The translations under genes were made by a program, and so were the position numbers. Below, in pieces: positions 11,301 to 24,540 of a stretch of 64,000 nt of DNA. Numbering within the stretch: position 1 is the stretch's first letter; each line of letters starts with the position of its first letter. The notes beneath the pieces were generated by a model. That model made no database searches and was not told where the DNA came from. It saw nothing but the letters and a program-made list of their open reading frames with translations. The stretch comes from Adiantum capillus-veneris (Eukaryota; Streptophyta; Polypodiopsida; Polypodiales; Pteridaceae): the NCBI GenBank assembly GCA_014529385.2, contig CM043971.1, forward strand, positions 59,846,709 through 59,910,708. Reading direction: 5' to 3'.

Positions 11301-11567
11301 TAGAGTTCATTTTAAGTTAAGCATTGCGTACGTAAGGTTAGGAAGGAAAAAACTGGTTGTAAATGGAAGGTAACTTCCACAAAACCCACGATCAATGATT
11401 GTAATTAGGAAAGGACTGATTGGGTTATGACTAGTTGAAATAGGAAAGAACTGTTTGACCATCCTTAAGACAACTTGTTTCAAGACACGTCTGATTCCTT
11501 GGAAATATTTTAGTCCTGGTAATGAGTAATGATGGAGATACCATCATGGAGGAGTCGGTTACCTCGG

Positions 11568-11573
11568 CACGTG
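11568..11573 (+). promoter_or_regulatory. G-box (CACGTG) in LTR U3
   Basis: A CACGTG core within GGCACGTGTGG lies about 140 bases upstream of the TATA box and is conserved in the other LTR near 30040. G-boxes bind plant bZIP/bHLH factors; use here is inferred. Confidence 0.5.
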
Positions 11574-11712
11574 TGGAGTCTTTACCCCGTGCTTGTTTAT
11601 GTTTATGGATAGTACTTTTAAGTTTATCCTAGAGGAACCGCCCGGTTCTATGGGCAACTGGTTTTGGCGTATGGGCGCCCGGACTTTGGGTGAAGACTTT
11701 TTCCACCCCGGT

Positions 11713-11720
11713 TATATAAA
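11713..11720 (+). promoter_or_regulatory. TATA box of gypsy-A LTR
   Basis: TATATAAA, conserved as TTTATATA at about 29893-29900 in the other LTR. It places the transcription start near 11745 and the inversion breakpoint (11833) about 90 bases into R/U5. Confidence 0.65.
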
Positions 11721-11833
11721 TAAGGAATGGTTGCAGTTTTTCACCCCTGTATAGGTGGTCTTGAGACAAGTTAGTACTGGTCAATGATACTCTAAAATGA
11801 CAGTACCTTGTCTTAATTTTAAAGATGTCTGTT

Positions 11834-12034
11834 TTCTGATATCATAGCCATGGCTCTCACATCCAAAAGCTCCCACTGAGCTTGCGTATAGTCATCATCC
11901 TCTGCACATTCTTTCAACAATTTTGATAGGCCTTTATTTGTCAAAACATCTTTCATACGCTTTTTCCACATGGTGAAGTTGCTACCATCGAACTTACGAA
12001 TGAAATACTCCTCCTTTTATGAAGAATAAGCCAT
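11834..12034 (-). pseudogene. copia-C Gag, N-terminal half
   Basis: From ATG at 12034 the minus strand encodes a Ty1/copia Gag start: KFDGSNFTMWKKRM, KGLSKLL, then an acidic DDD and WELLDVRAMAMI. This matches the N-terminal copia Gag domain with its Y/F-DG-x-N-F and W-K motifs. One TAA follows the fifth residue after the Met. The frame ends at 11834 against the gypsy-A LTR. Its continuation is at 38009 on the plus strand, in phase, so the two halves were one ORF before the inversion. Confidence 0.85.
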
Positions 12035-13131
12035 CGATGACAAGAGGGTTTGAGAGGTGTCAAACTATGGCGAGGAGCTGCATATATTTGGGCAGAGTCT
12101 CCTTTGTATGAGGAGTTAAAACTCAACGCAAAATACGCATAAATGTGCCAACTGCACTAATTGGGCATCTACTACACAAAAACCACTGCTGTGTGACCGC
12201 CAACTCGACGTCAAAAGCACAAAAATTCATCCATATACATATCCTATGTCAAGGGTACCAAAAATGGGGAACTCCAGCTACTTGTATCACCACCGAAGGT
12301 GTCTCAACATTCAAGCACACACCAGCTCAAAGAAAACCTCACACTATCGACCCTCCAAAGGCTAATGTAGACACAAATAGACTAGCTACAATCTCACAAT
12401 TAAGGGCTCTTTTGGTCAGAGTCTCAAAAATGGCCAGGAAAAAACTACCAAAATAACAAAAAATAGCTCCACACGTAGTATAGTGCGCAATGTTTGCAAC
12501 TCGACGTACCTGAGCAAACCACACTCAAACAGGCACCAACAACTGATGCATGGAAAAAAAGTGATCCCTGCGGGGTATCTGCTCTCAAAAGAGCTAAGTA
12601 CACTAGGTGTGCTCAAACAAAAATGCATCTGTCAACGCATCTATCCGCAAACAATTTGCTATTCAAATGACTACCAAATTGCCTGTGAAAGCAGTGTGTT
12701 TGGAAACCTGGAGAATCTGTATATGAACAGGCTAAAACCCCCCCTATCACCTGTAACTTGCATATCGGTGTCTCTATGTGCCGATTTTTGTCGCCGGGCA
12801 AAAATGTGCTACTGAAATAGCCACCAAAAGTGTCGTAGCCAAAAAACCGTGCTATACAGCGTGATCAGTGCACTCGCTGCTGATGCCGAGTGTCACTCCT
12901 CTATGGTAGAGGCACCTCACCCATGCATGTGGCAAGTACAACTACCGATCACAAGAAAAAGTTGTCCACATGAAATTGGTGTCGGATCCGATGTCAAAAA
13001 ATCCACTTGTAATGGAAGTAATTCGAGCCGATGCCAAAACGTGAGAGTCGGTGTTCAAATGTCTCTAATTGTTGATGTCAATGTCGTCTCCCACCGTCGA
13101 TAAGAGTGGCTAGATGAATAGCCAATGTGGA

Positions 13132-13135
<4 letters not shown>
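12035..13135. other. Unassigned spacer
   Basis: About 1.1 kb with no protein match. It is moderately GC-rich with recurring CTCGACG, GATGCC and CCAAAA words. In the pre-inversion order it would be upstream of the copia-C gag and could hold its leader or LTR, but I found no primer-binding site or LTR ends. Confidence 0.3.
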
Positions 13136-13167
<32 letters not shown>

Positions 13168-13180
13168 ATCTCTCTATCTA

Positions 13181-13236
<56 letters not shown>
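13136..13236. repeat. (TC)n microsatellite
   Basis: About 100 bases of TC repeats with short TATC interruptions. Confidence 0.95.
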
Positions 13237-13241
<5 letters not shown>

Positions 13242-13259
13242 ATGCCCAAGAGCAGTGTT

Positions 13260-14014
13260 GAAGTCGAAAACTGAGAGCAAATAGACTCGTCTCCGTACCT
13301 TGCTTGTTGGCAGTTGATGTGTCCCTATTGTTTGGATTTCTTGGACAATCTTTAGAAAAATGTCCACCTTTTTGTCCACAATTTGAGCAATACACCATGA
13401 TTAGTGGTATTTCATTTGGTTATGTCATGTCAAGCTCTTGCTGAGGAGTTTCTATTTTTGTGTTTGCCCAAGTTGTTGGTATCGTCTTTTAGAGCACTAA
13501 GCATCAATATGTAGAATGCTCCATCTTGACCTTTGTATTGTCTTTGACGTGGCTCTCCAATTAGACTAGCTTCTATTGGTTGATCTCTTGGATCTTCGAT
13601 TACTGGTTCTTGACTATAGATTTGACCATTGTAATCCATGTAGAATGACCCTGATTCCATATGCACCAACTATATGTTTTACAGGCTTATGAAAATTTCT
13701 AGGTTAACACTTGGGTTGACTTTCTGAACTTCTATCTGCACTTCGTCTTTGAGCTTGCAATACTTGGCTCCACTGAAGTCTGTGAACATCTGGGAGTTCT
13801 CTGAATCTGGCTTCACTATGATCAATAGGATCTTGGCTTTTGTACCGCTTTTGCTGCTCATCAAGTATCTATGTTCTTCTAAATCTGCATATAAAAATAT
13901 ATCTCCATTGTAGCCATATAGTTGTAGAAGCTGCTCTGTTGTACTTGTGTCTGTGTTGTCACTGCTACAAGACTGCTGTATTGTACTTGAACTCACAGCT
14001 CGGTTTGAGTCCAT
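13260..14014 (-). pseudogene. Gag-like ORF remnant with CCHC zinc knuckle
   Basis: Three minus-strand frames lie in line: 13679-14014 (111 residues, Ser/Thr-rich then a globular-looking segment), 13430-13669 (79 residues) and a frame around 13290-13400. The last encodes CSNCGQKGGHFSKDC, a perfect C-x2-C-x4-H-x4-C retroelement zinc knuckle followed by a basic Pro/Asn tail. The knuckle identifies a nucleic-acid-binding Gag-type or LINE ORF1-type protein. The rest is not recognised, and no RT is found nearby. At least two frame breaks are present. Confidence 0.5.
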
Positions 14015-16446
<2,432 letters not shown>

Positions 16447-16797
16447 TTAGGTGCACAATGTCTCATCTTGATCTAATTGTGTCTCTATTATGGAGATTGG
16501 CTTAAGACCTTGTTTTCCAATCTGACTTTCTTCAGCTGATTTAGCTATCAATGTCTGATTGATCTTTGTACGTTCTATTGCTTCCTGGTTGTCTTCAACC
16601 CCGTTCTTCTTTGCTTCTAGCTTTGGTGGCATTCTCTGCTCAATAGCTTTTTTCGTTTCTCTTTGCTCTGTTTGATCTGCACTTGCTATAGCCTGATTTG
16701 CTTCAAGCTCTTCTAAAGTTCTTCTCAATGGAGATGAATCATCTTCAATAAGATCTTCCTTTTGAATCATCTTCAAACATTTCCTTTTGTAGTCCAC
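16447..16797 (-). CDS. Hypothetical Glu/Lys/Gln-rich ORF
   Basis: A 116-residue open frame, strongly charged with heptad-like spacing of Leu and Ile (LRRTLEELEANQAI), which suggests a coiled coil. No homolog recognised. It may be a fragment of a retroelement Gag or a chance frame; nothing adjacent settles it. Confidence 0.3.
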   Translation of the reverse strand: MDYKRKCLKMIQKEDLIEDDSSPLRRTLEELEANQAIASADQTEQRETKKAIEQRMPPKLEAKKNGVEDNQEAIERTKINQTLIAKSAEESQIGKQGLKPISIIETQLDQDETLCT

Positions 16798-17297
16798 TCA
16801 AGGTGCATAGACGGAAGCAAAAAGAGTGTCTAATGCATATGTCCGATGATGGGACATCCTTTTTATGCATACATAGAAATGCATGGAGACATTATGTTGT
16901 GCAAAACAGATTCCGAGAGGTACTTCAAAAATACGGTGGAGCTATAAAACACATGACATGGCTTTGCAAGAGGGCACCCCTTTAAGAATGGTTTTCATTG
17001 TCGAGGATATGTGATCTCACTTACCGTGCATTGTGCGTGAGTGTTGGACTCTACAACACTCCACCAATTGTAAGTTAATAGACCTTGACTCTTATGCTCA
17101 TCTCATCCACCATGAGCAACATGACTTAGATATGCTCAACTCTTCCAGCTTGAGCATAAGCCTAATAACTATGACTCTTAGCACACATTTTATTATGATT
17201 TGAAGCTTTGGGACTAATGCTTTGCTCATTTTAAGGCTCAGTAGACCGACTCTAACTATGCCAAAGAGTGTTTTTTACACCTTGGTGACTTGACACT

Positions 17298-17760
17298 TTA
17301 CATTTTTGTGCTTACTACAAAACTTTCTTCAGGTAAAAGTAAGCTTGAATCCTCAAAAAGAGGATAAGTGAAGGACCAGATTGGCATTGAAGGTTTCTTT
17401 TGCCATACGTGTTTTATCATCTTTGAATCTATATTCTCGTTGTTTTGGTTGTTTTGGTTGTCCTTCTTTGACGTGAAGACTCCATTATTTGTTTGATTCT
17501 CCAATTAGGCATGTTGATAGGAGTCTTTGATGTTGTTGTAGGACTCTGTTCGCTGTCGGCATTTGGCTTTTGACTAGGAGCATTGGAAGACTTAGGAATC
17601 CAAATCTCTTGATGATCTTTGTATCTCCATTGTTGACTTTGCTTCCCTCTAGGTGTTGCTAAGTTCTTGAGATCTTGATGGAGGTCTGGTGTAGCTGCAT
17701 TTGGTTTGTGGTTGAATGGTAGCCAAATCTTTGTATAGCCTGTGTAGAATTGTGGTAGAC
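17298..17760 (-). other. Open minus-strand stretch, unidentified
   Basis: About 115 codons are open between roughly 17760 and 17420, with Lys/Gln/Asn/Pro-rich composition and a Trp-containing segment (QWRYKDHQEIWIPK). A second frame runs 17298-17504. Possibly degraded retroelement coding sequence; function unknown. Confidence 0.3.
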
Positions 17761-18171
17761 TTTAGCACCTTTCAATGTTGTTCTGTTGTATACCTACTGC
17801 TTAGGTATCCTAGGATATTGTCAAGGTTGATACCTTGTGGGCCTTGTTTCTTATTGGGAGGGCCTTATTTCTTTTTTTTCAAAGATAAATAATAAGAAAG
17901 GTGAAGCTACACAATTTATTTAGAGATAGTTTCATTTACCAGGGGAGAAAAACACCGTTTGGAGCTCCTTTTTCTTTGCAAGCTCTCATGAGATAAGGTT
18001 GTAGACGAGTTTTATGAGGCAATTTATCCTCGAAGTGGGCCACATATACCTATTTCTTGACTTTTGAGAGTTTGGCATTAATTGTCGTGATTTTTTTAGG
18101 GTCAGTGATAGTGCTCATACGTGCAGTCATTCTATACATTGGAGTCACCTGTAACATAAACAGATGTTAGA

Positions 18172-18300
18172 GTCAAAACCACATGTAAGGTAGTAAGTAT
18201 AAGTGCTACTCCCTTAAACATATAGAGGGGATAGAGTAAAAACCACATGTAAGGTAGTAAGTATAAGTGCTACTCCCTTAAACATATAGAGGGGATATTT
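18172..18300 (+). repeat. 64-bp direct tandem duplication
   Basis: The block ACATGTAAGGTAGTAAGTAT through ATATAGAGGGGAT occurs at 18181 and again at 18245, almost identical, indicating a recent duplication. Confidence 0.95.
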
Positions 18301-18423
18301 TGTGGTATCATATTACTTCCAAAATCTAGGTAACAAAGCCACTATGGTCTTACCCTCCAAGTAATAATCCACCACTTATAGTTTGAGGTGTGGCTTATTT
18401 GTAACCTTATCCACCATAATCTA

Positions 18424-18990
18424 CCATTTCCCACCATACTCATAACCATAATTGGTCCTAAGCAATCATAACCCAATCCCCAAACAGCCATTAAAATCAT
18501 GCACGTCCAATTAGGACAGTTTTAAGACAAACTTAAGCCGGCCTAGACCTTAATTGAGAAAAAGTAGAAAGCTCAAGTCCTAACTCAATAGCGCAGACCA
18601 TGTATGGCCAAGTAGAGCATCTCCTCAAGGGAGCTTCTCTACCATTTCCCACCATAATTGGTGCGAAGCAATCATAACGTAATCCCCAAAAAATCATTAA
18701 AATCATTTATGTCCAATTTGAGCAGTTTTAACACAAACTTAAGCCATCCTAGAACTTAATTGAGCAAAATTAAAAAGCTTAGGTCCGAACTCAATAGCAC
18801 AGACCATGTGTGGCCAAGTAGAGTATCTCCTCAAGGGATCACAATCCTCAAACGGTATAGTCATAATTGAGCAAGAGTAGTACGCTCAATACCAAACTTA
18901 GAAGTACAAACCATGTATGGCCAGTTGAGCAAATTTTCAAGGGATCACAATACTCAAACGGAATATACCTTAATTGAGCAAGAATAGTAA
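18424..18990 (+). repeat. About 215-bp degenerate tandem repeat
   Basis: ACCATTTCCCACCATA, CAATCATAAC, AATCATT and the later ACCATGTATGGCCAAGTAGAG blocks recur in the same order (units from about 18427 and 18641), with a third partial unit at about 18910. A satellite-like or LTR-derived array. Confidence 0.7.
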
Positions 18991-19980
18991 GCTTGGTATC
19001 CAACCCATAGGTGCATCAATAGTATAATCTTGTTGCGGTGGTACATTTTAAACAAACTAATAACCAGGTCATACTCTCTTACAAACCAGTAGGTCAACCC
19101 TATCTTGTATGTACCTTCACCAAGTGTTAAGAAAATATTTTAAGCATTAAGCTCTAACCTAAACAAAGGTACAATAACAATCAACCTCCTACCAATGACG
19201 AGTTCATACCTATGCGAGGCCATTGTTTCTCACCCAATAGGCAGGTCAACCTTAACATTTAGGGGCCTTCACCAAATAGTAAGAAGACCTTCAAACATAA
19301 TTTTAAGGCACCATTCATCCAGTCTTGAAAGAGGCTACCATCTTTCAATGTTAAAACAATCGAAGCCATTGACAGGACCATATATATGCAACGACAGAGA
19401 AAACCCTTATTTTTTGAAAAGAAATAAGGCTACAGCTACAGACAAAAGCACATCTTTATGATTCAACAACAGATCGACAGCTTTTCCTGAAGGTGAATAA
19501 ACCAACCATGTCATAGCCATATCCGTCACAACAAAAGTAACATAAGAGTATATGCATGAGGAAAAGCCCCACAACATCAAGTAAATAAGACCACACCATT
19601 TGGACAACAATCCATAGTAATTCCATAAGTCACCTAAGAAGTAATCCAGTAGCCACTTGACAATAGCATGCTTATCCTTGCCTTTAGTCATATACCCAAT
19701 TACTAACTTCTACCTCTTGTGGGTAAGAGCCTCACAATCTCAATCACACAGGCACTCACACACTCACGAGAGACATACAATACCAATACTAAGTGAGCAT
19801 GAAAGCTCACCTTTATAAGGTGGGGAGCCTGAGGACGTTTCACTTTATAGTAGTGTGGTAGGTCAAGCTTCAAGAGGAAGATGATACATTAGCACCACTA
19901 CATTTAGTGGCCACATTACTTCATAGTGATGAGGTGGTCCCAGCTTCAACTACATCGTAGCTGCATACAAAGAACGAGGG

Positions 19981-20113
<133 letters not shown>

Positions 20114-20367
20114 GTGAGGAAGAAGGGGGAAGACAGAGGTTATTTAGAAAATGCAGGAGTGCCAATATGATTTAATGAAAAATGGTAGAGCCAGGCTGCC
20201 GACCTTTCTTCATAGCCCTTAGTTATCTATGAATAATTAGGTGCCATTTAAGGCACCTCCAAAAATATCAATCACTTGGATTTACTATTATAATTCACCT
20301 AGGGCTCCATAGGTCAAATAGCCCCCAGTCAATAATAACCAAGGCTATTAACACACTAACCCTAGCA

Positions 20368-20368
<1 letters not shown>

Positions 20369-20402
<34 letters not shown>
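20369..20402. repeat. (TG)n microsatellite
   Basis: About 16 uninterrupted TG units. Confidence 0.95.
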
Positions 20403-20403
<1 letters not shown>

Positions 20404-21239
20404 TTTCAATCAACTATATCTTGCACCTCTCCTTTTAAAAAAAATATACATGAGGGATCACATATCTCTCTTTGCTAGACACTTTGGTGCATGGGAGGCT
20501 CTGTAATAATCCCCCACCTAGCTCCAAATGCTCATCCTCGCTTATCTCATCATGTACTTCATGATTATGTGCCTACCCTTATAACTATTATGATACATAG
20601 TCTATGGATATCTTTGAGCTCTATGCTTCATCTACATGAACACTACTCCTTTTCTCATAGGTTTCCTTGGTTTGCTACAAAATTGAGGCCTTTTGCATTG
20701 ATATGCATGCTTTGTTTTCTATATGTAGTTATTGAATTAGCCATTATTGAGGTTCTCATCGATTAGTGCAGTTATAATAGCTAAAGACTCAATTAATAAA
20801 AGAGATAATTTCAACTTTGGTTTTATTGATATCATAGCTTGGGGTATTTCTTCTTCGCTTGAAGGAACAAGGTCCAAGGACTCACCTCCAAGATGATTAT
20901 TGTGCAAAGGCAATTGTATAAGGTGAAGAGGCAACACCATGTCTGATAACCAAAAATATGATATCGATTTGCATGACACCAACCTCGATGAGGATGTTGC
21001 TTTTTCATAAGGGACCCAAGAGGATTGTTACTTGGCACACAAGTTACAAGAAGCTTAAGGTAATCTCTTGTTGTAGCCATTAGCACAAGCATTAGTGAAG
21101 GAGAATTTCTTTATACTACCTATAATTGAAGAGGCACCTATTGGTAATCAAGACTCTCCTAGATAGAGTGATCAAGGTTGGTGAATAAAAGGAGCACTCA
21201 TCAAATGCATATCTCAAAGATGACGTTCTCCTTGTTCTC

Positions 21240-21503
21240 TTGCATGATCTTTCAAGAGGCATCAAACTAGTCCAAGCTATGATTCTTGCACTTCTTACAA
21301 GAGTGCACAAAGAAAAAGGGGATGTTCTTAACAAGGAAGAAGAGACATCTCTTCTCCATCATCAAGATTTCCCTCTTATCATTCGGGAGAATCAAGGACT
21401 ACTTCATATTTCTCTCCCCCCACCAAGAAGCATCATCATTGTAAGGGACTTATCATCTTGGGAGCAATGTCATAAGCTTTAAAAGTTCAAAGAATGTGGA
21501 AAG
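21240..21503 (+). pseudogene. gypsy-B1 gag, N-terminal side (displaced by the inversion)
   Basis: The frame ending at 21503 reads ..SWEQCHKL, stop, KFKECGK and abuts gypsy-A. The aligned stretch in gypsy-B2 (near 41235-41265) reads ..AWKRSYRL, stop, KFKEGGK. After the B1 KFKECGK the matching continuation (ATFISFDGTF) is found not downstream here but at 8862 on the minus strand. Both sites carry the gypsy-A target duplication (GAAAG/CTTTC). This places 21503 and 8862 as the two flanks of one insertion. Confidence 0.75.
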
Positions 21504-21939
21504 TGTAAGGTCTCCAACCCGCCGACACCAAAAGCGGGATGGTCCCATTGACAGGTCTCTAGGCCTACAAAAGTCAAAGTCTTTAAACAAAACAAATTCC
21601 AGGGAATTCACCCTTACCATTGGCAATGGTTTAGGTTTATAGCCCTAGAAGAGACCTAGTCCTGTCTCGCAGTGGAAACGGGACCCTATAAAAAAAATTC
21701 CGGCCTTAAATCTTCATCCTTTAGATTAAGGTTTCCTTAGCCAACGCTTTTTTCCCTCTAGCATATGTGAGGGCACAGCCGCTGGTGGATTCCTCGTCCA
21801 AGTGGAAGAAGTTTTTAAACATTTTAGTGCGCGGGAATGGATAGTTACCTGACTAATCAGGTCCACCCGTCCATGATTGACAACCTTAGTCAATCCCCAC
21901 TTACCACCCCGCACTTCACTACAAGAGGTTGTGTGCTCT

Positions 21940-22170
21940 TGTGACGCTGTTAGCGACGGAAATACACTGGGTTTTTATAACCCCCGGCGTTGCTAAAACC
22001 GTCGCTAATAGCGTCGCTACGAGAGCGTCACTATATGCGTCGCTATAAGCGTTGCTATATAGCGACGCTCATAGCGACGATTATAGCGACGGTTATAGCG
22101 ACGTTTACACAGAAGTCTATAGCGACGCTCATAGCGACGCTACAGAGCCATAATTAGCGACGCCCAAGAG
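21940..22170. repeat. CACTA-2 3' subterminal repeats
   Basis: About eleven TAGCGACG/CGTCGCTA motifs lie in both orientations within 200 bases of the terminus. They are the likely binding array for the element-encoded DNA-binding protein. Confidence 0.88.
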
Positions 22171-22518
22171 AATTTTTTTTTGGTGACAGGGCATTGAATG
22201 CCCTGCCACCCATCAACCATATTGTACTTGATTCACTTTTTAAAAAAAGTGCAAGGGTAGATAATAGACCCAAAATAGTCACCCACAAGACGCATTGTTT
22301 GCAAAATTGACAAGCGTAAAATTGACAATTGTACACATCATAGGCAAAATGAATTGATTGGAAAATGTAATAATGACAATTGTACAACATCATAGGCATA
22401 AAGAATTGATTGGCAAAATGAACTACGATGACAAATGTAATAATATACATGGTTCAAAAAGACGTATAAAATCCGTCTCATGATACATAAGCTATGAGAA
22501 ACCCTAAACTAATGCTAT

Positions 22519-23635
22519 CTAGCTACGGCTAAACTGACGTCGTCTAGTCAGACGTCTCATCGCGTCCAAGCGGCGTATCTGTCGGATTCTGCAGAAAAAG
22601 ACAATAAGACAGCTTTCAGTAAGTATAAACATATAACGACATTTATAAAACAATACAAAAAATAGAAAAGAGTAAACTCTAATACTAACCATGCCACCGC
22701 GAGAACTGAGAATGTCCATCAGGACGTTTAAGCCCTTCCTGCCTGCGTACTCGCGCTCGTACGGTGTGGGATCACGTCCTGTCATCGACCACTGTCAAAA
22801 CATACAAAGATTTCGTTAGAATTAAAAAACTCATAAACCCTAAACTATCGAACATAAAGAGCAATGCGAAAACACTTACAAAATCGGCCTCAAATGATGC
22901 CCATCCACCGCTCCCCAAGTGGTGCGAGCTCCCTGCCTCTACTCGCGCTCTGGCTGCATCCTTTTGTTGCTTCCACTTGTCAGGATTCTCGCGCGCTGCT
23001 TTCTTCGCATTCTTCCAATCTTCTTTGGCCAGCCAATCTGGCCTGTTCCACCCATGTTTGATTGCTTTTTGCACTTCGGAACGCTTGTGTTTGCAGTATT
23101 CGCGCATTCGAATCTTCATCAGGTCTTCATTGAAGCGCTGATCCCGTGTTGGAACGGGAAACTCATCATGAAGTATGTTGATGACTCTGGCTTTTAAATC
23201 ACTTGGTACTTCACTCCATTTGTTTAGTATGTAGTGTCTAAACAGCTGAGAGCAAAGACCACGCATGCGCGAGATCACCTTCTTGCCGTCATCATCCATG
23301 ATGATGCGGCCGCTGAAGTCGACGGAGTAAGGCAAGCCATCTGGCCGGTGACGCGTGAACCTGGGTGTCCCTACAGGGGTCTCTAGCGGCGTGTCGATGA
23401 GGGTACGGACGTCAGGTGTCTCCACCGGCGTCTGGGCCCCGAAGCGAGGAGTGTCGAGTGGGGTGGCTCCTGGCCGAGTAGGTAGAGGTGTGTAGCTGCT
23501 AGGAACAGTCAGCCACGGGAAACCTGGCGTAGATTGCGATACTGTGACTGGTGTGGGGGCGGGCAAAGAAGGAGAGGGTAAAGAGCCTCGTCGAACACGA
23601 GGCGGTGTGGAGGCATCGGCGGCGGAATCCCCACA
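22519..23635 (-). pseudogene. CACTA-2 Transposase_24 (Ptta/En/Spm) region
   Basis: It follows the DUF4216 segment on the same strand. A Pro/Thr-rich TPxxTP repeat leads into LPYSVDFSGRI, an all-helical central part (RGLCSQLFRHYILNKW, RMREYCKHKRSEVQKA), then KWKQQKD and SHHLGSGGW, the signature end of the plant Ptta/En/Spm family thought to act like TNPA in binding element ends. An intron at 22792-22879 (GTAAGTG..TTGACAG) splits off a last exon with WSMTGRDPTPYEREY and a basic tail. The frame is continuous with DUF4216 apart from a TAA at 23636-23638, which CACTA-1 lacks. Confidence 0.8.
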
Positions 23636-24487
23636 TTAACCGCCACTGCCACCACTAGAGCGCCGGTGTCTAGACGAGTGTGAAGATCGTCTCGTTGACA
23701 CCGAAGCTTCGGAGCGCGCCGAATGCTCCGAAAGAAAGGGAGATGCGGATGGAGTAGGAACGGGCGATGATGCGCCAGAGCGATGTATATAGAGCTCTCC
23801 GTTTAAACACATATCCTCTGTTTCATTTTGTAGCTCCTCTGCATGCACCCCATATAGAGTAGTAGCATCTTGATGCTCGTCTGGCACCACCGCAGCGGCT
23901 TCTGATTGAGCATCTTCTCTGATCTCCTCCATTGATGCCGTTGTGATTGGCACATGGTAGCCTTCATACGTCCTTGCACTACGAGGGGCTACCTCTATGA
24001 CGTACCACCAGTTTGATGTAGACTTTGTAGGATGAAATATTACCTGCCAGAGCCACATAACTTACATGAGAGCTTTCAAGCACATAACTTGTAAAAGGGG
24101 GATGTTAACTATTTACATACTTACTTGTTCACAATGCTCGGGTAGTACGAAAGTGTCTCTTAGGTCAGTGCATTTCTTAGTAGAATCCACCTCAAGAAAA
24201 CCAGACTCTCCTCTACGCACAGTAGCGTTGCAACCCTCCATGATTATCTTGAACCATTGCACGTCGAACAAGTCGACAAAAAATCCTCTGTAATCGATCC
24301 TCAAAATCTCTTGTAGCGTGCCGAAGTAAGTGAGTTCCGCCACCACAGGATCTGCATCAGAGGAACGTCGTCGACTAGACTGTTCAAATTTTGCCATGAT
24401 TCCACAATCTTGAGTAAAACTCTTTTTGTCGATCCGTTCCACCCTAAAATGTCGACCTTTACACCATGCTGCTGTGTATGACTTATA
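23636..24487 (-). CDS. CACTA-2 DUF4216-domain region
   Basis: Exons 24125-24487 and 23636-24043 flank an 81-base intron (24044-24124; GTAAGTATG..CTCTGGCAG). The protein shows AAWCKGRHFRVERID, LTYFGTLQEILRIDY, FFVDLFDVQWFK, GCNATVRR and, after the intron, WWYVIEVAPRS. This is the DUF4216 pattern found C-terminal to TNP2 in plant CACTA elements; the function is unknown. The tail is Ser/Arg-rich and ends at a TAA that breaks an otherwise open frame into the next domain. An upstream intron (24488-24567) joins it in phase to the TNP2 exon, so it is part of the same gene. Confidence 0.8.
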
Positions 24488-24540
24488 CTACAACGAACAA
24501 AGATTATGAGTGGCCGTTCAAATGTTTAGAAATAAAGTCA

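Larger units (their letters stand above)
8863..11833 (+). repeat. gypsy-A 5' LTR, U3-side piece separated by the inversion
   Basis: It begins TGTAAGGTTTCCAG, exactly as the minus-strand 3' LTR does at 32457, and matches the reverse complement of 29787-32457 along its length (4 mismatches in the first 77 bases by eye). It stops abruptly at 11833, ten LTR bases short of the sequence at 38008-37507, which holds the rest of the LTR. CTTTC at 8858-8862 is one target duplication; its partner is GAAAG at 21499-21503. A tandem repeat of about 151 bases occupies 9780-10720. Confidence 0.92.

Noticed and set aside
8863-11833. Independent truncated solo LTR
   Set aside because: The matching missing piece at 37507-38008, the in-phase Gag halves and the shared CTTTC duplication make a single split LTR far more likely.
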